Assembly (NCBI GenBank): GCA_029256185.1
Contig: JAQSYI010000030.1
Location: forward strand, 22,203 to 86,202
DNA: 64,000 nt
Source: Paenibacillaceae bacterium
GTDB taxonomy: Bacteria > Bacillota > Bacilli > Paenibacillales > NBRC-103111
Direction: 5' to 3'
Made by a program: the position numbers and the translations under genes. This document shows positions 36,042 to 45,671 of the stretch, one piece after another; position 1 is the first letter of the stretch; every line of letters begins with the position of its first letter. The notes beneath the pieces were generated by a model, which saw nothing but the letters and a program-made list of their open reading frames with translations, had not been told where the DNA came from and ran no database searches.

Positions 36042-36986
36042 ATGAAGGCAAATAATCACGGTAAACCTGAGTCGCCTTCCCTAAGCATCATTATCTGCAC
36101 CTATAACCGGGCAGACTTGCTTCTCCTCACACTGGAGGCGGTGGCTGTACTGCCTGGAATAGAAGATACGGAAGTATTGGTTATTGACAATAACAGCAGG
36201 GATCATACCGAAGAAATGACCCGCAAGTTCATACTGGATCACGAGCACATGAAGCTCCGTTATGTATTCGAATCCAGGCAAGGGTTGTCCGCCGCAAGAA
36301 ATAGCGGTATCCGGCATGCGCAAGCCGATCTGGTGGCTTTCCTGGATGATGATGCGATCCCGGAACGGGACTGGATCTTGACCATTACGGATACGTTCCG
36401 CAGAGTGCCCGATGTTCAAGCAATGGGCGGGGTTATCAGGCCCCGGTTCGAGACCCGGCGGCCGGATTGGCTGATCAAGCCCTTCGAGCTTCCGTACACC
36501 ATTGTAGATTTGGGCAGCAGGGTGATGGAATATCCGGGACAGCTTCATCCTTGCGGCGCCAATATGGCCTTCCGCAAGTCGGTCTTCGCCTCATTAAGCT
36601 TTCCTCTGGAATTAGGAAGAGTGGGATCAGCCCTGATATCAGGCGAGGAAACCTGGTTGTTCAACGCACTGAAGAAGAAGGGAAGCCGGATTCTCTATCA
36701 TCCCGCGATGGCTGTGGAGCACTTCATACCCGCAAGCAGGCTGACGCCGGATTGGATCGCCAAGCGGTATTATTACCAAGGGTTATCCAATGGCATGAAC
36801 GGCTCCGGAGCCGCCGCCAAATTGCGGATTTTGACCCTGGTGGCAGCCAAGACCATTTTTAACGCAGGGGATTCCCTGTTTGCGAGAAGTGAAGGAAGAC
36901 GGCTTTTGGTTTCCTGCAGATGGAAAAGCCTGAGGGGCACCAAGGATGCACTTTTCTCCAGAGCTCCCTTATCATCAACCGGTTGA
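36042..36986 (+). CDS. Family 2 glycosyltransferase
   Basis: The protein has 314 residues with the GT-A fold: LSIIICTYNRADLLLLTLEA at the start, LVIDNNSRDHT, and the metal site VAFLDDDAIPERDWI. Cytosolic, adding one sugar to the lipid-linked repeat unit. Donor and linkage cannot be read from sequence. Ribosome site AAAGGAGGAGAGC upstream. Confidence 0.9.
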   Translation: MKANNHGKPESPSLSIIICTYNRADLLLLTLEAVAVLPGIEDTEVLVIDNNSRDHTEEMTRKFILDHEHMKLRYVFESRQGLSAARNSGIRHAQADLVAFLDDDAIPERDWILTITDTFRRVPDVQAMGGVIRPRFETRRPDWLIKPFELPYTIVDLGSRVMEYPGQLHPCGANMAFRKSVFASLSFPLELGRVGSALISGEETWLFNALKKKGSRILYHPAMAVEHFIPASRLTPDWIAKRYYYQGLSNGMNGSGAAAKLRILTLVAAKTIFNAGDSLFARSEGRRLLVSCRWKSLRGTKDALFSRAPLSSTG

Positions 36987-36999
36987 AGGATGAGTGCCG

Positions 37000-38328
37000 A
37001 TGCAAGCGTATAGGATGCTAGCCAGACTCCAATACCCGTACCGGTTCACCTTGCTGCTTGCAGCCGCACTGCTCGTGGGTGTTATGGTGAGCTACCAGCC
37101 TGTGCTTAGCATGCTGGCGGCAACGGCACTGTGTATAATGTTCCTCTGCCTCTATAAACCGGAGTGGGTCAGCTATCTGGTGCTTTTATCCACTTCTGTA
37201 TCCATCAATCTGGTGTTCCCGGATGTATCCGTAGGGATGGAGCTGCTGTCTGTTTATAAGATGGGCATGCTCCTGCTGCTGGCCCCGTGCATGCTGCTGT
37301 ACGGGCTCCGCCTGAAGTTCGGGTCCCCCATCCTCGCCTTGCTGGTCATGCTGATGATTACCTTCAGCTTCTCCAACTGGTTGCCCGGATATGGAATGGG
37401 AATCGCCATAAAGGCGTTTATCGGACTGGCAATCCCCTTCGTCATTCTCATGATCAAATGGGAGCAGAAAGTAGCGGATGTTCATCTGAAGCTGCTCTGC
37501 ATCCTGCCTCTGGTCAGCATCCTGGCCGGACTTGTGTTGGAGGGGCTGCACTTTTACCCGTTTCTCTCCGTGGAATTCACCGGCGCCGTCCGGGTGCAGG
37601 GAGCCAACATACCGCCGCATTTGGCCATGCTGGCCGTTCTGGGCATGATGATCGCATTGATGGAGACCAGACGGAAGGCAGACAGCAAAACGTACTTCAT
37701 GGTCATGATGGTCATAAATTTTGCCATTCTGGTGGCTACGGGCACCAGGGGACCGCTGCTTGCAGCATTGGCGCTGCTTGTCTGCTATGCGGCAGACATC
37801 ATCCGGAATTACGTTAAGGGGCAGAGCAAGCTGTTCGTCCCTATCGCAGCCGGAGGAGCTGTGGTTATGCTGGCCGCCTACCTTCAATGGGACAATATGA
37901 AGAAGCGTTCCTTCGAACGGTCTACCGATACCGGGATTGACTTGTCGGACCGGAATATCGCCTGGGAGTTTTTCTTGAAGAAGGTGGAGGATTATCCTTG
38001 GTCGGGCAGAGGGCTGGGATCGGCAACCATTGCCAATGACGGCTCGCTCTATCAGGGATTCGTTGTACCCCACAATGAGTATATCCGGTTTTATTTTGAT
38101 TCAGGCTATATAGGCTGCGCCCTGTTGTTCCTGACCCTGTTCCTGGTGTTCGGCATGGTCTATCGGGTGCTTCCCCGGCAGTTGAAGCCGTACTATCTGG
38201 CCTTCATTCTGGGATTCCTGATCTATTCTTTTTCTGACAATACCTTGTCCACTGTACAGTTCATTATTCCATTCTGCTGGTATCTGAATGTGCTGTATAC
38301 CGTATCAAGAGATCCCGATTCCCCTTGA
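37000..38328 (+). CDS. O-antigen ligase/polymerase-like membrane protein (Wzy candidate 1)
   Basis: The protein has 442 residues and about ten to twelve membrane segments, with a large loop near 300-350 containing DTGIDLSDRNIAWEFFLKKV and GRGLGSATI followed by VPHNEYIRFYFDSGYIG. This HNEY-type loop is typical of Wzy polymerases and WaaL ligases. It should join lipid-linked repeat units outside the membrane. ATG 37000 has AAGGA nine bases upstream; an in-frame GTG at 36994 is too close to it. Confidence 0.85.
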   Translation: MQAYRMLARLQYPYRFTLLLAAALLVGVMVSYQPVLSMLAATALCIMFLCLYKPEWVSYLVLLSTSVSINLVFPDVSVGMELLSVYKMGMLLLLAPCMLLYGLRLKFGSPILALLVMLMITFSFSNWLPGYGMGIAIKAFIGLAIPFVILMIKWEQKVADVHLKLLCILPLVSILAGLVLEGLHFYPFLSVEFTGAVRVQGANIPPHLAMLAVLGMMIALMETRRKADSKTYFMVMMVINFAILVATGTRGPLLAALALLVCYAADIIRNYVKGQSKLFVPIAAGGAVVMLAAYLQWDNMKKRSFERSTDTGIDLSDRNIAWEFFLKKVEDYPWSGRGLGSATIANDGSLYQGFVVPHNEYIRFYFDSGYIGCALLFLTLFLVFGMVYRVLPRQLKPYYLAFILGFLIYSFSDNTLSTVQFIIPFCWYLNVLYTVSRDPDSP

Positions 38329-38342
38329 AAAAGAGTGATGAC

Positions 38343-39116
38343 ATGAAACGTGCGAAGATGTTCGATGTTTATTTCGATAACTATGATTTCGTGGATCTGC
38401 TGGGATTTATCGATCAGACCATTCAGGAAAAGCGGCAATCTTACATTCTCACGTGCAATGTGGATCATCTGATCAAGCTGCGCAGCGATATGGAATTCAA
38501 GCATGTCTATTCCAACGCCGGAGCCGTAGTGGCTGACGGAATGCCCATCATCTGGGCGTCACGGCTATTGAATAATCCGCTGAAGCAGAAGGTGTCCGGC
38601 GCTGATCTGTTTCACCGGCTGGGGGCGGATTTTGAGCAACGCAAGTATAAGCTGTTTCTGTTGGGTTCCTCCAGCGGCGTGCCGGAGCTGGCGGTCAAGA
38701 ACCTGAAGACCATGTATCCGGATATCAATGTAGTGGGTTGTTACTCCCCTTCTTATGGCTTCGAACAGGACGAGCAGGAGAATGGCTATATTGTGGACAT
38801 GCTGCTGGATTCCAAGCCGGATATTGTGTTCGTGGGAGTAGGAGCGCCGAAGCAGGAGAAATGGATTTACAATCATTACCACCGGTATAAGGCCCCCATC
38901 TCCATAGGAGTGGGCGCAACCTTCGATTTCTTGTCCGGCGCCGTGAAGCGCGCCCCGGATATTATGCAGAAAACAGGCTTTGAATGGTTTTGGAGGCTGG
39001 CCCAGGAGCCCAGGCGTCTGTGGAAAAGATATTTGATAGATGACTCCAAGTTCCTTTTTATGCTGACCAAGGAATGGATCAAGCATAACGAAAGGAGCCA
39101 AGGAGGGATGAAGTAG
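38343..39116 (+). CDS. WecG/TagA/CpsF family glycosyltransferase (GT26)
   Basis: The protein has 257 residues. The family pattern is complete: ILTCNVDHLIKLRSDMEFK, NAGAVVADGMPIIWASRLL, FLLGSS, then FVGVGAPKQEKWIYN. GT26 members add N-acetylmannosamine or related sugars, or glucosyl/mannosyl groups in EPS systems, near the start of the repeat unit. ATG 38343 was taken; an upstream in-frame TTG overlaps the previous stop and has no ribosome site. Confidence 0.92.
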   Translation: MKRAKMFDVYFDNYDFVDLLGFIDQTIQEKRQSYILTCNVDHLIKLRSDMEFKHVYSNAGAVVADGMPIIWASRLLNNPLKQKVSGADLFHRLGADFEQRKYKLFLLGSSSGVPELAVKNLKTMYPDINVVGCYSPSYGFEQDEQENGYIVDMLLDSKPDIVFVGVGAPKQEKWIYNHYHRYKAPISIGVGATFDFLSGAVKRAPDIMQKTGFEWFWRLAQEPRRLWKRYLIDDSKFLFMLTKEWIKHNERSQGGMK

Positions 39117-39655
39117 TGAGGCTTGGACAGACCAAAAGGTTCAATTGGCATTGGATTCCCTGCATTGCGGTGGTGGGCGTGATCTTCTGGTTATCCTCCC
39201 AGCCTTATGAGAAGCAGTCGATTAAATCGGAGTTGAAGGTCGTAGTAGACAAGCTGCAGCTGGATACCCGCATTCCCCATATCAGCTTCCGGTTCGGCGA
39301 TACGATGGTGGATACCAGCCGAGGCGGTACGGAAGGAATACTGGAGTTTTTCTTAAGGAAGCTGGCTCACTTTGTGGAATATCTGTTGCTCACCGTGGTG
39401 TTTATGCGGGCAGTCCGTTATACCTCCAAGTGGAGTTTAGCCAAGACCGGATGCTGGGTAGCCGCAGGCTGCATTCTGTATGCTGTCTCAGATGAAATGC
39501 ACCAGCATTTCACCCAACAGCGAAATCCCACATGGGAGGACGTACTCATTGATGCAATGGGAGTGATCGCCGGATGGACCCTCTATTCCATCGTCTCACG
39601 CAAGAGCCGCAAGTACCGGGGGGATTCAAAGAAAGCGGGCCTGCCCGTTTCCTGA
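39116..39655 (+). CDS. VanZ-like membrane protein
   Basis: The protein has 179 residues and about four membrane segments. The VanZ pattern shows as HWIPCIAVVGVIFWLSSQPY, FFLRKLAHFVEYLLLTVVFM and AVSDEMHQHFTQQRNPTWED. The family's role is unclear; VanZ itself gives low-level teicoplanin resistance. GTG start with GGAGG nine bases upstream, overlapping the previous stop by one base. Its 3' end is overlapped by 82 bases by the next gene. Confidence 0.88.
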   Translation: MRLGQTKRFNWHWIPCIAVVGVIFWLSSQPYEKQSIKSELKVVVDKLQLDTRIPHISFRFGDTMVDTSRGGTEGILEFFLRKLAHFVEYLLLTVVFMRAVRYTSKWSLAKTGCWVAAGCILYAVSDEMHQHFTQQRNPTWEDVLIDAMGVIAGWTLYSIVSRKSRKYRGDSKKAGLPVS

Positions 39656-41169
39656 AGCGGACGCCCTTTCTAATCGCACATCCCGCGTTGCAGACAGCAT
39701 GCTGGCTGCTCCTGTGCCTGGGAGCGGCGGTATCCATCGGCCATGTCAGCGCCGGTATGGGTACAGCCGCTTCCTCACAGATTGCACTGCTCATAGCGTT
39801 GCTGCTGCCATCGCTTACGCTTGCGGTGATCGGCTCCCGGCATCTGGTGACGTATCTGCTGCTGGTTTGGGCAGTAGGACCGGAAATCAGGAGAGTGTCG
39901 GACTGGCTCTCCGGGGAGTATGCTTCGGTATCCCTGCTCAGCCTCTCCCCGTTGCTGTGCAGCTCCATGCTGCTGATTCCGGTGCTGGTCCGCATGTTCA
40001 AGCTCAGGGGGACCGCTCAGAAAATCGTAGCTTTTCTGGCCGGCGGTCTGGCGTATGCGACTCTCATCGGGTTAATGAAGAATGGCAGCATGGCCATCTA
40101 TGATCTGGCCAACTACCTGATGCCCATGCTTCTCGTTCCTTATATGCTGACCAATCCCTTCGACAAGAAGGCATTGGACAGTTGGATGAGAGCCTTCTCC
40201 ACCATTGCCGTATTGGTGGCCATGTATGGCATTTACCAGTATCTGAGCGTTCCTCCATGGGACAAATTCTGGATGGAGCATGTGGAGATGGGCTCCATCG
40301 GGCGGCCGGAGCCGTTGGAAATCCGGGTATTCTCCACCTTGAACTCGCCGGGACCGGCGGCATTCTTTCTCGCCTTCGCCCTGGGGCCTATGATCATGGA
40401 GAAGCGCTGGCGGGGAATCTTCGGCTGGATTGGCGTGGCGGCTGTCACCATCTGCCTGCTGACCACCATGGTGCGTTCCGCCTGGCTGATGCTTGTCGTA
40501 TGGCTCTTCGTCTTCATCGCCACTTCAGCCAAGCAGAACCGTAACCGTTCCTTGCTGCAACTGGCTTTTGTCGTTGCCGTTGCCATCGTAGTCGTACCCA
40601 GACTCCCGGGTGCGGAGCAGCTGGTTGGCCGGCTGGAGACACTGACCGAGCTGGAGCAGGATCATTCCTATAATGAGAGGCAAGATATTCTCCAGACGCT
40701 CGGTCCCATGCTTGCCAGCAATCCGGACGGGCTGGGGCTGGGAAGTACGGGCACCAGCAGCAAGCTGGGCAACGACGGGTCCATGGGAGAATTGGGAGTC
40801 GTGGACAACGGGTTTCTGTCCCTGATGCTTACCTTCGGAATCGTGGGAAGTCTGCTGCTGTTTGCTTCACTGTATCTGCTGGGCAAGATGGCCGCCCTCA
40901 CCCGGAGCCGGGCGGAGCGGCTCTCACAGGATCTATACGCCAGACTGGCCTTGGCAGCATTGCTAAGCGCAGTGGCTGGGCTGCTTTCGGATAATGTATT
41001 TACCGGTATCAAGGGCTTCGTAATCTGGGCGCTGATCGGCATTGGCCTGGGAGCCACAGAGCGGCTGTCCGCAAGAAAGGAGGGCGACACTCATGCAGCA
41101 GCTCCAAACCGTATCAAGGGGCAGCCTGTCCAAGTCCATGTGGATGTCCCTCCGGGGCATCCTTACTAG
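39574..41169 (+). CDS. O-antigen ligase/polymerase-like membrane protein (Wzy candidate 2)
   Basis: The protein has 531 residues and about eleven membrane segments. A periplasmic-side loop holds YNERQDILQTLGPMLASNPD, GLGLGSTGT and LGVVDNGFLSLMLTFGIVG, a DNGF variant of the polymerase loop. The start at 39574 is uncertain: GGGAG is ten bases upstream, but the first 30 residues are not membrane-like and overlap the VanZ gene; a start further down would remove the overlap. It may be a second polymerase or a ligase fixing polymer to the surface. Confidence 0.78.
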   Translation: MDPLFHRLTQEPQVPGGFKESGPARFLKRTPFLIAHPALQTACWLLLCLGAAVSIGHVSAGMGTAASSQIALLIALLLPSLTLAVIGSRHLVTYLLLVWAVGPEIRRVSDWLSGEYASVSLLSLSPLLCSSMLLIPVLVRMFKLRGTAQKIVAFLAGGLAYATLIGLMKNGSMAIYDLANYLMPMLLVPYMLTNPFDKKALDSWMRAFSTIAVLVAMYGIYQYLSVPPWDKFWMEHVEMGSIGRPEPLEIRVFSTLNSPGPAAFFLAFALGPMIMEKRWRGIFGWIGVAAVTICLLTTMVRSAWLMLVVWLFVFIATSAKQNRNRSLLQLAFVVAVAIVVVPRLPGAEQLVGRLETLTELEQDHSYNERQDILQTLGPMLASNPDGLGLGSTGTSSKLGNDGSMGELGVVDNGFLSLMLTFGIVGSLLLFASLYLLGKMAALTRSRAERLSQDLYARLALAALLSAVAGLLSDNVFTGIKGFVIWALIGIGLGATERLSARKEGDTHAAAPNRIKGQPVQVHVDVPPGHPY

Positions 41170-42523
41170 CAAGAACAATACGGCAGCTACGCTCAAAACG
41201 ATGGTTGTCAGCATTCTGGTACTGCTGCTCAACATGCTGACCGGTGTACTGACAGCACGCTATTTGGGGCCGAGCGGCCGGGGGGAGCAGACGGCCATGG
41301 TGTTATGGTCCCAGTTTCTCTCCTTCAGCCTGACCTTCGGCGTACCGTCCGCCCTTATCTACAACGCCAAGAAATATCCGAAAAACGAAGGCGAAATGTA
41401 TGTGACTGCATTGTGCATGGGATTTGCAACAGGACTCATTGCCATGACGGCAGGGCTGCTGGTATTGCCCCACTGGCTTGGCTCCTTCTCCGATTCCGTT
41501 GTTCTTTTCTCCCAATTGTCTATGCTCTTGTGTCCCATTATCGCCGTCTCCCAGGTGAACTACGCCATTCTTCAGGTGCGCGGGGAGTACAAGTACTACA
41601 ACCTATTGCGTTATTTGACTCCATCGGCCACATTGCTTGTTCTGGTTCTCTTGATCGTCTTCGGCGCGATGAACCCCTACACCACGGCCATGGCTTACCT
41701 GCTTCCGTCCATGCCCATCTACATTTTCATGACGGTCAAGCTGCTCCGGATCTACAAGAAGTCGATCAAGAAGGTGGGTCAATCCTTTAAGCGGCTGCTG
41801 TATTACGGGATGGGCTCCTATGGCAATGATCTGATGGGGCACTTCTCTTATTACATCGACCAGATTCTTATAGCAGGGATGCTCAGTCCCGCAGATCTGG
41901 GGTTGTATGCTGTGGCGGTGAGCTTGTCCAGGATGGTAAATGTGTTCTCTACCTCCACCATTGTTGTCTTGTTTCCCAAAGCTTCGGGATTGCCGGAGCA
42001 AGAAGCGATCAAGCTGGCTTTCCGCACATTCCGGATCAGCACCACTGCAGCGCTTGCCGCCTCCTTCGTGCTGATGCTGATGGCGCCCTATGTGTTCGAG
42101 CTCTTGTACGGCTCCGAATTCCATAGAGCTCTGTCCGCCTTTCGTGTTCTGCTCCTGGAAGTGGCGATTGGAGGAGGAACCATGGTGTTGGCCCAAGTAT
42201 TCATGGCAGTGGGCAAACCCAAGATTGTGACCCTGCTGCAAAGCGTAGGCTTGGCGCTGGTTATTCCGATGATTATCCTTCTGGTGCCCCGTTATGGTCT
42301 GCTGGGAGCGGGAATAGCCATGCTGTCCTCCGTCCTGCTGCGGTTTTCCTTCATACTCATCAATGTAAAGGTAACGCTAAAAACCAAGGTGCCCAGTCTC
42401 CTGATTACAAGAGAAGATATCAGTTGGTTGAAGGATGCATGGAAAAGCTACTCGGGGAATCGCAGACTAAAGCCGGCAGCACCGTTCGAAAGGGAGGATT
42501 CCAATGAAACACCAGTTTCCTGA
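41093..42523 (+). CDS. Oligosaccharide flippase (Wzx, MATE-like fold)
   Basis: The protein has 476 residues and about twelve membrane segments. It begins with the flippase-type N-terminus LTARYLGPSGRGEQTAMVLW after the first helix, and carries YYIDQILIAGMLSPADLGLY mid-protein. Moves the lipid-linked repeat unit across the membrane for polymerisation. ATG 41093 has GGAGG nine bases upstream; it overlaps the previous gene by 77 bases. Confidence 0.92.
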   Translation: MQQLQTVSRGSLSKSMWMSLRGILTSKNNTAATLKTMVVSILVLLLNMLTGVLTARYLGPSGRGEQTAMVLWSQFLSFSLTFGVPSALIYNAKKYPKNEGEMYVTALCMGFATGLIAMTAGLLVLPHWLGSFSDSVVLFSQLSMLLCPIIAVSQVNYAILQVRGEYKYYNLLRYLTPSATLLVLVLLIVFGAMNPYTTAMAYLLPSMPIYIFMTVKLLRIYKKSIKKVGQSFKRLLYYGMGSYGNDLMGHFSYYIDQILIAGMLSPADLGLYAVAVSLSRMVNVFSTSTIVVLFPKASGLPEQEAIKLAFRTFRISTTAALAASFVLMLMAPYVFELLYGSEFHRALSAFRVLLLEVAIGGGTMVLAQVFMAVGKPKIVTLLQSVGLALVIPMIILLVPRYGLLGAGIAMLSSVLLRFSFILINVKVTLKTKVPSLLITREDISWLKDAWKSYSGNRRLKPAAPFEREDSNETPVS

Positions 42524-43334
42524 CGGGAAAAACCGCATATCCACAGTGATCATCACCCAGGATGATGAGGAGCGAATCGGGGCAGCCATAGAAACGTGCC
42601 GCAGCTTCTCCGACGAGATCGTTGTGATTGACGGCGGCAGCAAGGACCGTACGATGCAAGTTGCCGAACGGCTGGGCTGCAAGGTGTGGCTAAACCCCTG
42701 GCCCGGTTACGCCAAGCAGCGGGCGTACGGTATTGAACGGGCCGCATGGGATTGGGTTTTCCTGATTGATACGGATGAGGTGGTCAGTGATGAACTGGCG
42801 GCGTCCATCCTGGCAGCCAAGGATGAAGGCATGGATCCGCTAACCGCTTATGAGCTGTACCGCATCGGCGACTTCCTGGGCAAGTGGCTGGACAGGGGAG
42901 AATATCTGGTCCGCTTCTACAACAGAAGCCAGTATCAGATGAGTGCAAGTCTGGTGCATGAAGTGCCCGAGGTTCCCGGCGAGCACATCAGGCAGTTGTC
43001 CGGGGTGCTGTGGCATCACGGCTTCCGCAGCATACATGACCATGTGCAACGCTTCAATAAATATACTGATCTGGAGGCGCAAATTGCTCTGGAGGCCAAT
43101 AAGCCCTTCAGCATAATCCGGCTCTTGTACCGTCCCCCCGCCAGATTCATCCAGAAGTACATTGTGCATGGCTTATATAAAAAGGGAGTGCCGGGCCTTG
43201 CCGTTTCGTTCTTCTGGGTCATGTACGAATATATGGTCCACTTCAAGATTTATGAGCAAACCCGGGCCAAGGGCAATGTCAAAACCGGTTCTGCAGCCAG
43301 AGTAAAGGAGGAGAGAAGCTATGCCGCAAGATAA
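42504..43334 (+). CDS. Family 2 glycosyltransferase (WaaE/LgtF-like)
   Basis: The protein has 276 residues. ISTVIITQDDEERIGAAIET, EIVVIDGGSKDRT and the metal motif FLIDTDEVVS match the LPS-core beta-1,4-glucosyltransferase branch of GT2. It adds one sugar in the cytosol. Overlaps the flippase by 20 bases and the next gene by 14, showing tight translational coupling. Confidence 0.9.
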   Translation: MKHQFPDGKNRISTVIITQDDEERIGAAIETCRSFSDEIVVIDGGSKDRTMQVAERLGCKVWLNPWPGYAKQRAYGIERAAWDWVFLIDTDEVVSDELAASILAAKDEGMDPLTAYELYRIGDFLGKWLDRGEYLVRFYNRSQYQMSASLVHEVPEVPGEHIRQLSGVLWHHGFRSIHDHVQRFNKYTDLEAQIALEANKPFSIIRLLYRPPARFIQKYIVHGLYKKGVPGLAVSFFWVMYEYMVHFKIYEQTRAKGNVKTGSAARVKEERSYAAR

Positions 43335-44511
43335 TCTGCATATCCTGACCACGGGATTAAGCTGGCCGACCCTTCAGCCCGGAGGCTTGAATACCTACTT
43401 TCAATCGATCTGCGAGAAGCTGGCCGGCAACAACCGTCTGCAAGCCTTCATCTGCAGTGCGGAGCGTCCGGCAACCCGCAACCGGTTGGCTATTCATCCT
43501 GTGGCCTCCCCGCGGATGTCCATTTACCGCAGACAGCAGAAATTCCGGCAGCATAGCAGATTGCTGATGGACAAGGAACAGATCGATATCGTCTATTCCC
43601 ACTTCGCTCCATACAGTCTGGGGACTGCCAAGGAAGCGAAGAAGCGCAATATTCCCGTTGTCATGGTTTTTCATGGTCCCTGGAACCAGGAGATGAGGAT
43701 CGAAGGAGCAGGTCTGAAGCATGCCTTGAAGACCTGGATGGCCCTTAGGATTGAGCGGCAGGCTTATGCGCTGGCGGATTTGTTCATCGTGCTCAGTGAG
43801 ACCTTCCGGCAGATCCTGCACAAGCAATACGGCATTCCGCTGGAAAAGATTGTGGTTATTCCCGGGGCGGCCAATGTGGAGCGCTTCTTCCCGCCGGAGG
43901 ACAAGCGGGCGGTCAGGAGAAAGCTGGGCTTGGACGAGAGCGCACTGACCGTGCTGACAGTCAGAAGGCTGGTTAACCGGATGGGGCTTCAGCAATTGCT
44001 GGAAGCCTGGAGGCAGGTGGCCGACCGGTTTCCGGAAGCGGTCCTGCTCATCGGAGGCAAGGGCCATCTGAAGGAGGAGCTGGAAGGCCTGATCATAGAA
44101 TACGGCTTGAGCGGACGGGTGAAGCTGCTGGGTTATATTCCCGAGGAACAGCTGGGCTCCTATTATCAGGCGGCGGATTTATTCGTGGTTCCAAGCCAAG
44201 CCTTGGAGGGCTTCGGACTCATTACAGTGGAAGCCATGGCGTGCGGGACACCGGTCATGGCTACTCCTGTAGGCGGCAACCAGGAGATTCTCGGGAACTT
44301 CCGCAAGGAACTGTTGTTTGCCGGAACGGGCAGCGGAGATATAGCGCAAGGACTGGCGCAGATGCTGTCCAGGCGGGAGGAGTGGCCCACCCCGCAGGAA
44401 TGCCGGCAATTCATTCTTGAACATTATACCTGGGAGCATGTCACCAGGAAGATGGAGCATGTGTTTCATTCCGTATTGGAAGAACGGGGAAGGAGAGTGA
44501 GGGGATCATGA
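43321..44511 (+). CDS. Family 4 glycosyltransferase
   Basis: The protein has 396 residues with two Rossmann domains. The N-terminal PGGLNTYFQSICEKL motif and the C-terminal VPSQALEGFGLITVEAMACG donor site define GT4, a retaining family. It adds one sugar to the EPS repeat unit. Ribosome site GAGGAGAGAAGC upstream; the stop overlaps the next start (ATGA). Confidence 0.92.
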   Translation: MPQDNLHILTTGLSWPTLQPGGLNTYFQSICEKLAGNNRLQAFICSAERPATRNRLAIHPVASPRMSIYRRQQKFRQHSRLLMDKEQIDIVYSHFAPYSLGTAKEAKKRNIPVVMVFHGPWNQEMRIEGAGLKHALKTWMALRIERQAYALADLFIVLSETFRQILHKQYGIPLEKIVVIPGAANVERFFPPEDKRAVRRKLGLDESALTVLTVRRLVNRMGLQQLLEAWRQVADRFPEAVLLIGGKGHLKEELEGLIIEYGLSGRVKLLGYIPEEQLGSYYQAADLFVVPSQALEGFGLITVEAMACGTPVMATPVGGNQEILGNFRKELLFAGTGSGDIAQGLAQMLSRREEWPTPQECRQFILEHYTWEHVTRKMEHVFHSVLEERGRRVRGS

Positions 44512-45644
44512 GAGTCGCGTATCTGGACCATACAGCCAAATGGAGCGGCGGAGAAGTAGCCTTGTTCAATCTGCTCACCCACATGGGCAAGGAAATAGAG
44601 CCTCTGGTCATTCTCGCAGAGGACGGGCCGTTAGCCAACCGGCTTCGGGAAAAAGGAATTGACGTCCGGATCATCCCCCTGGACGAGGATGTCCGCAACC
44701 GCAACCGCAATGCCGTCAGTCTGGGGGCCATCGGGGCCGCCTACCGCCTGATGCGCTACGGGCAGAGCCTGATTCCGCTGCTGAAGGCGGAGGGCGTATC
44801 CTGCGTGCACACCAATTCCTTGAAGTCGGCTTTCTACGGCGCGATTGCCGCCAAAGCGGCGGGGATTCCCTTGATCTGGCATATCAGGGACCATATCGGC
44901 GCCCCTTATCTAAAGCCGATCGTGGCCAAGGGCATTCGCCTGCTGTCCAGATTCATTCCGAACGGCGTCATTGCCAATTCCAAGTCCACCCTTCAGGTGC
45001 TTGGGCTGCCCGAGAAGAAGAAGACACTGGTGCTGTACTCCGCCTTTGCCCGCACGGGGGAGAGGGAGGATGCCGCTCCGAAGCGGGACGCCTTCATCGT
45101 GCTGCTGGTGGGCCGGCTGGCTCCCTGGAAAGGACAGCATGTGCTGCTGGAAGCGGCCAAGAGCTTCCGGGAGGAACCGAATGTGGAGTTCTGGCTGGCG
45201 GGAGATGCCTTGTTCGGGGAAGAGACTTACCGGTCGGAGCTGCTGCTCAAGATGGAGAAGGACGGGCTTTCCAATGTGAGGCTGCTCGGCCATGTGGATG
45301 GTGTGCAATCGCTCATGCAGCAAGCCCATCTGCTGGTGCATACATCAATTACACCGGAGCCCTTCGGTCAGGTTATTGTGGAGGGCATGGCAGCGGGACT
45401 GCCCGTGATCGCCTCCAATGAAGGCGGGCCCGTGGAAATTGTGGTTGACGGGGAAACAGGTCTGTTGATTGAGCCGGGGCAACCCGATGTTTTGGCCCAG
45501 GCAATCCGTTGGATGATGGATCATCCGACGGAGCGGGACCGGATGGGAGAGAAGGCTGTATTGCGGGTGAATGAACATTTTGTCATTGAGGGAGCGGTCA
45601 AGCAGGTTGCCTCTTACTATCAGGGGGTAATCGCCAACGGGTGA
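44508..45644 (+). CDS. Family 4 glycosyltransferase
   Basis: The protein has 378 residues. The N-terminal YLDHTAKWSGGEVALFNLLT matches the GGAExxL-type acceptor pocket, and SITPEPFGQVIVEGMAAGLP is the C-terminal GT4 donor motif. Cytosolic, retaining, one sugar added. Neighbours on both sides are also GT4 genes, suggesting a local gene-family expansion. Confidence 0.92.
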   Translation: MRVAYLDHTAKWSGGEVALFNLLTHMGKEIEPLVILAEDGPLANRLREKGIDVRIIPLDEDVRNRNRNAVSLGAIGAAYRLMRYGQSLIPLLKAEGVSCVHTNSLKSAFYGAIAAKAAGIPLIWHIRDHIGAPYLKPIVAKGIRLLSRFIPNGVIANSKSTLQVLGLPEKKKTLVLYSAFARTGEREDAAPKRDAFIVLLVGRLAPWKGQHVLLEAAKSFREEPNVEFWLAGDALFGEETYRSELLLKMEKDGLSNVRLLGHVDGVQSLMQQAHLLVHTSITPEPFGQVIVEGMAAGLPVIASNEGGPVEIVVDGETGLLIEPGQPDVLAQAIRWMMDHPTERDRMGEKAVLRVNEHFVIEGAVKQVASYYQGVIANG

Positions 45645-45671
45645 CCGGTTGCCGATCAAAGGGTGGTTTCG

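Noticed and set aside
41042..41092. Longer N-terminus for the flippase from 41042
   Set aside because: The extra 17 residues overlap the previous gene, lack a ribosome site and are not flippase-like, whereas 41093 has a strong site.
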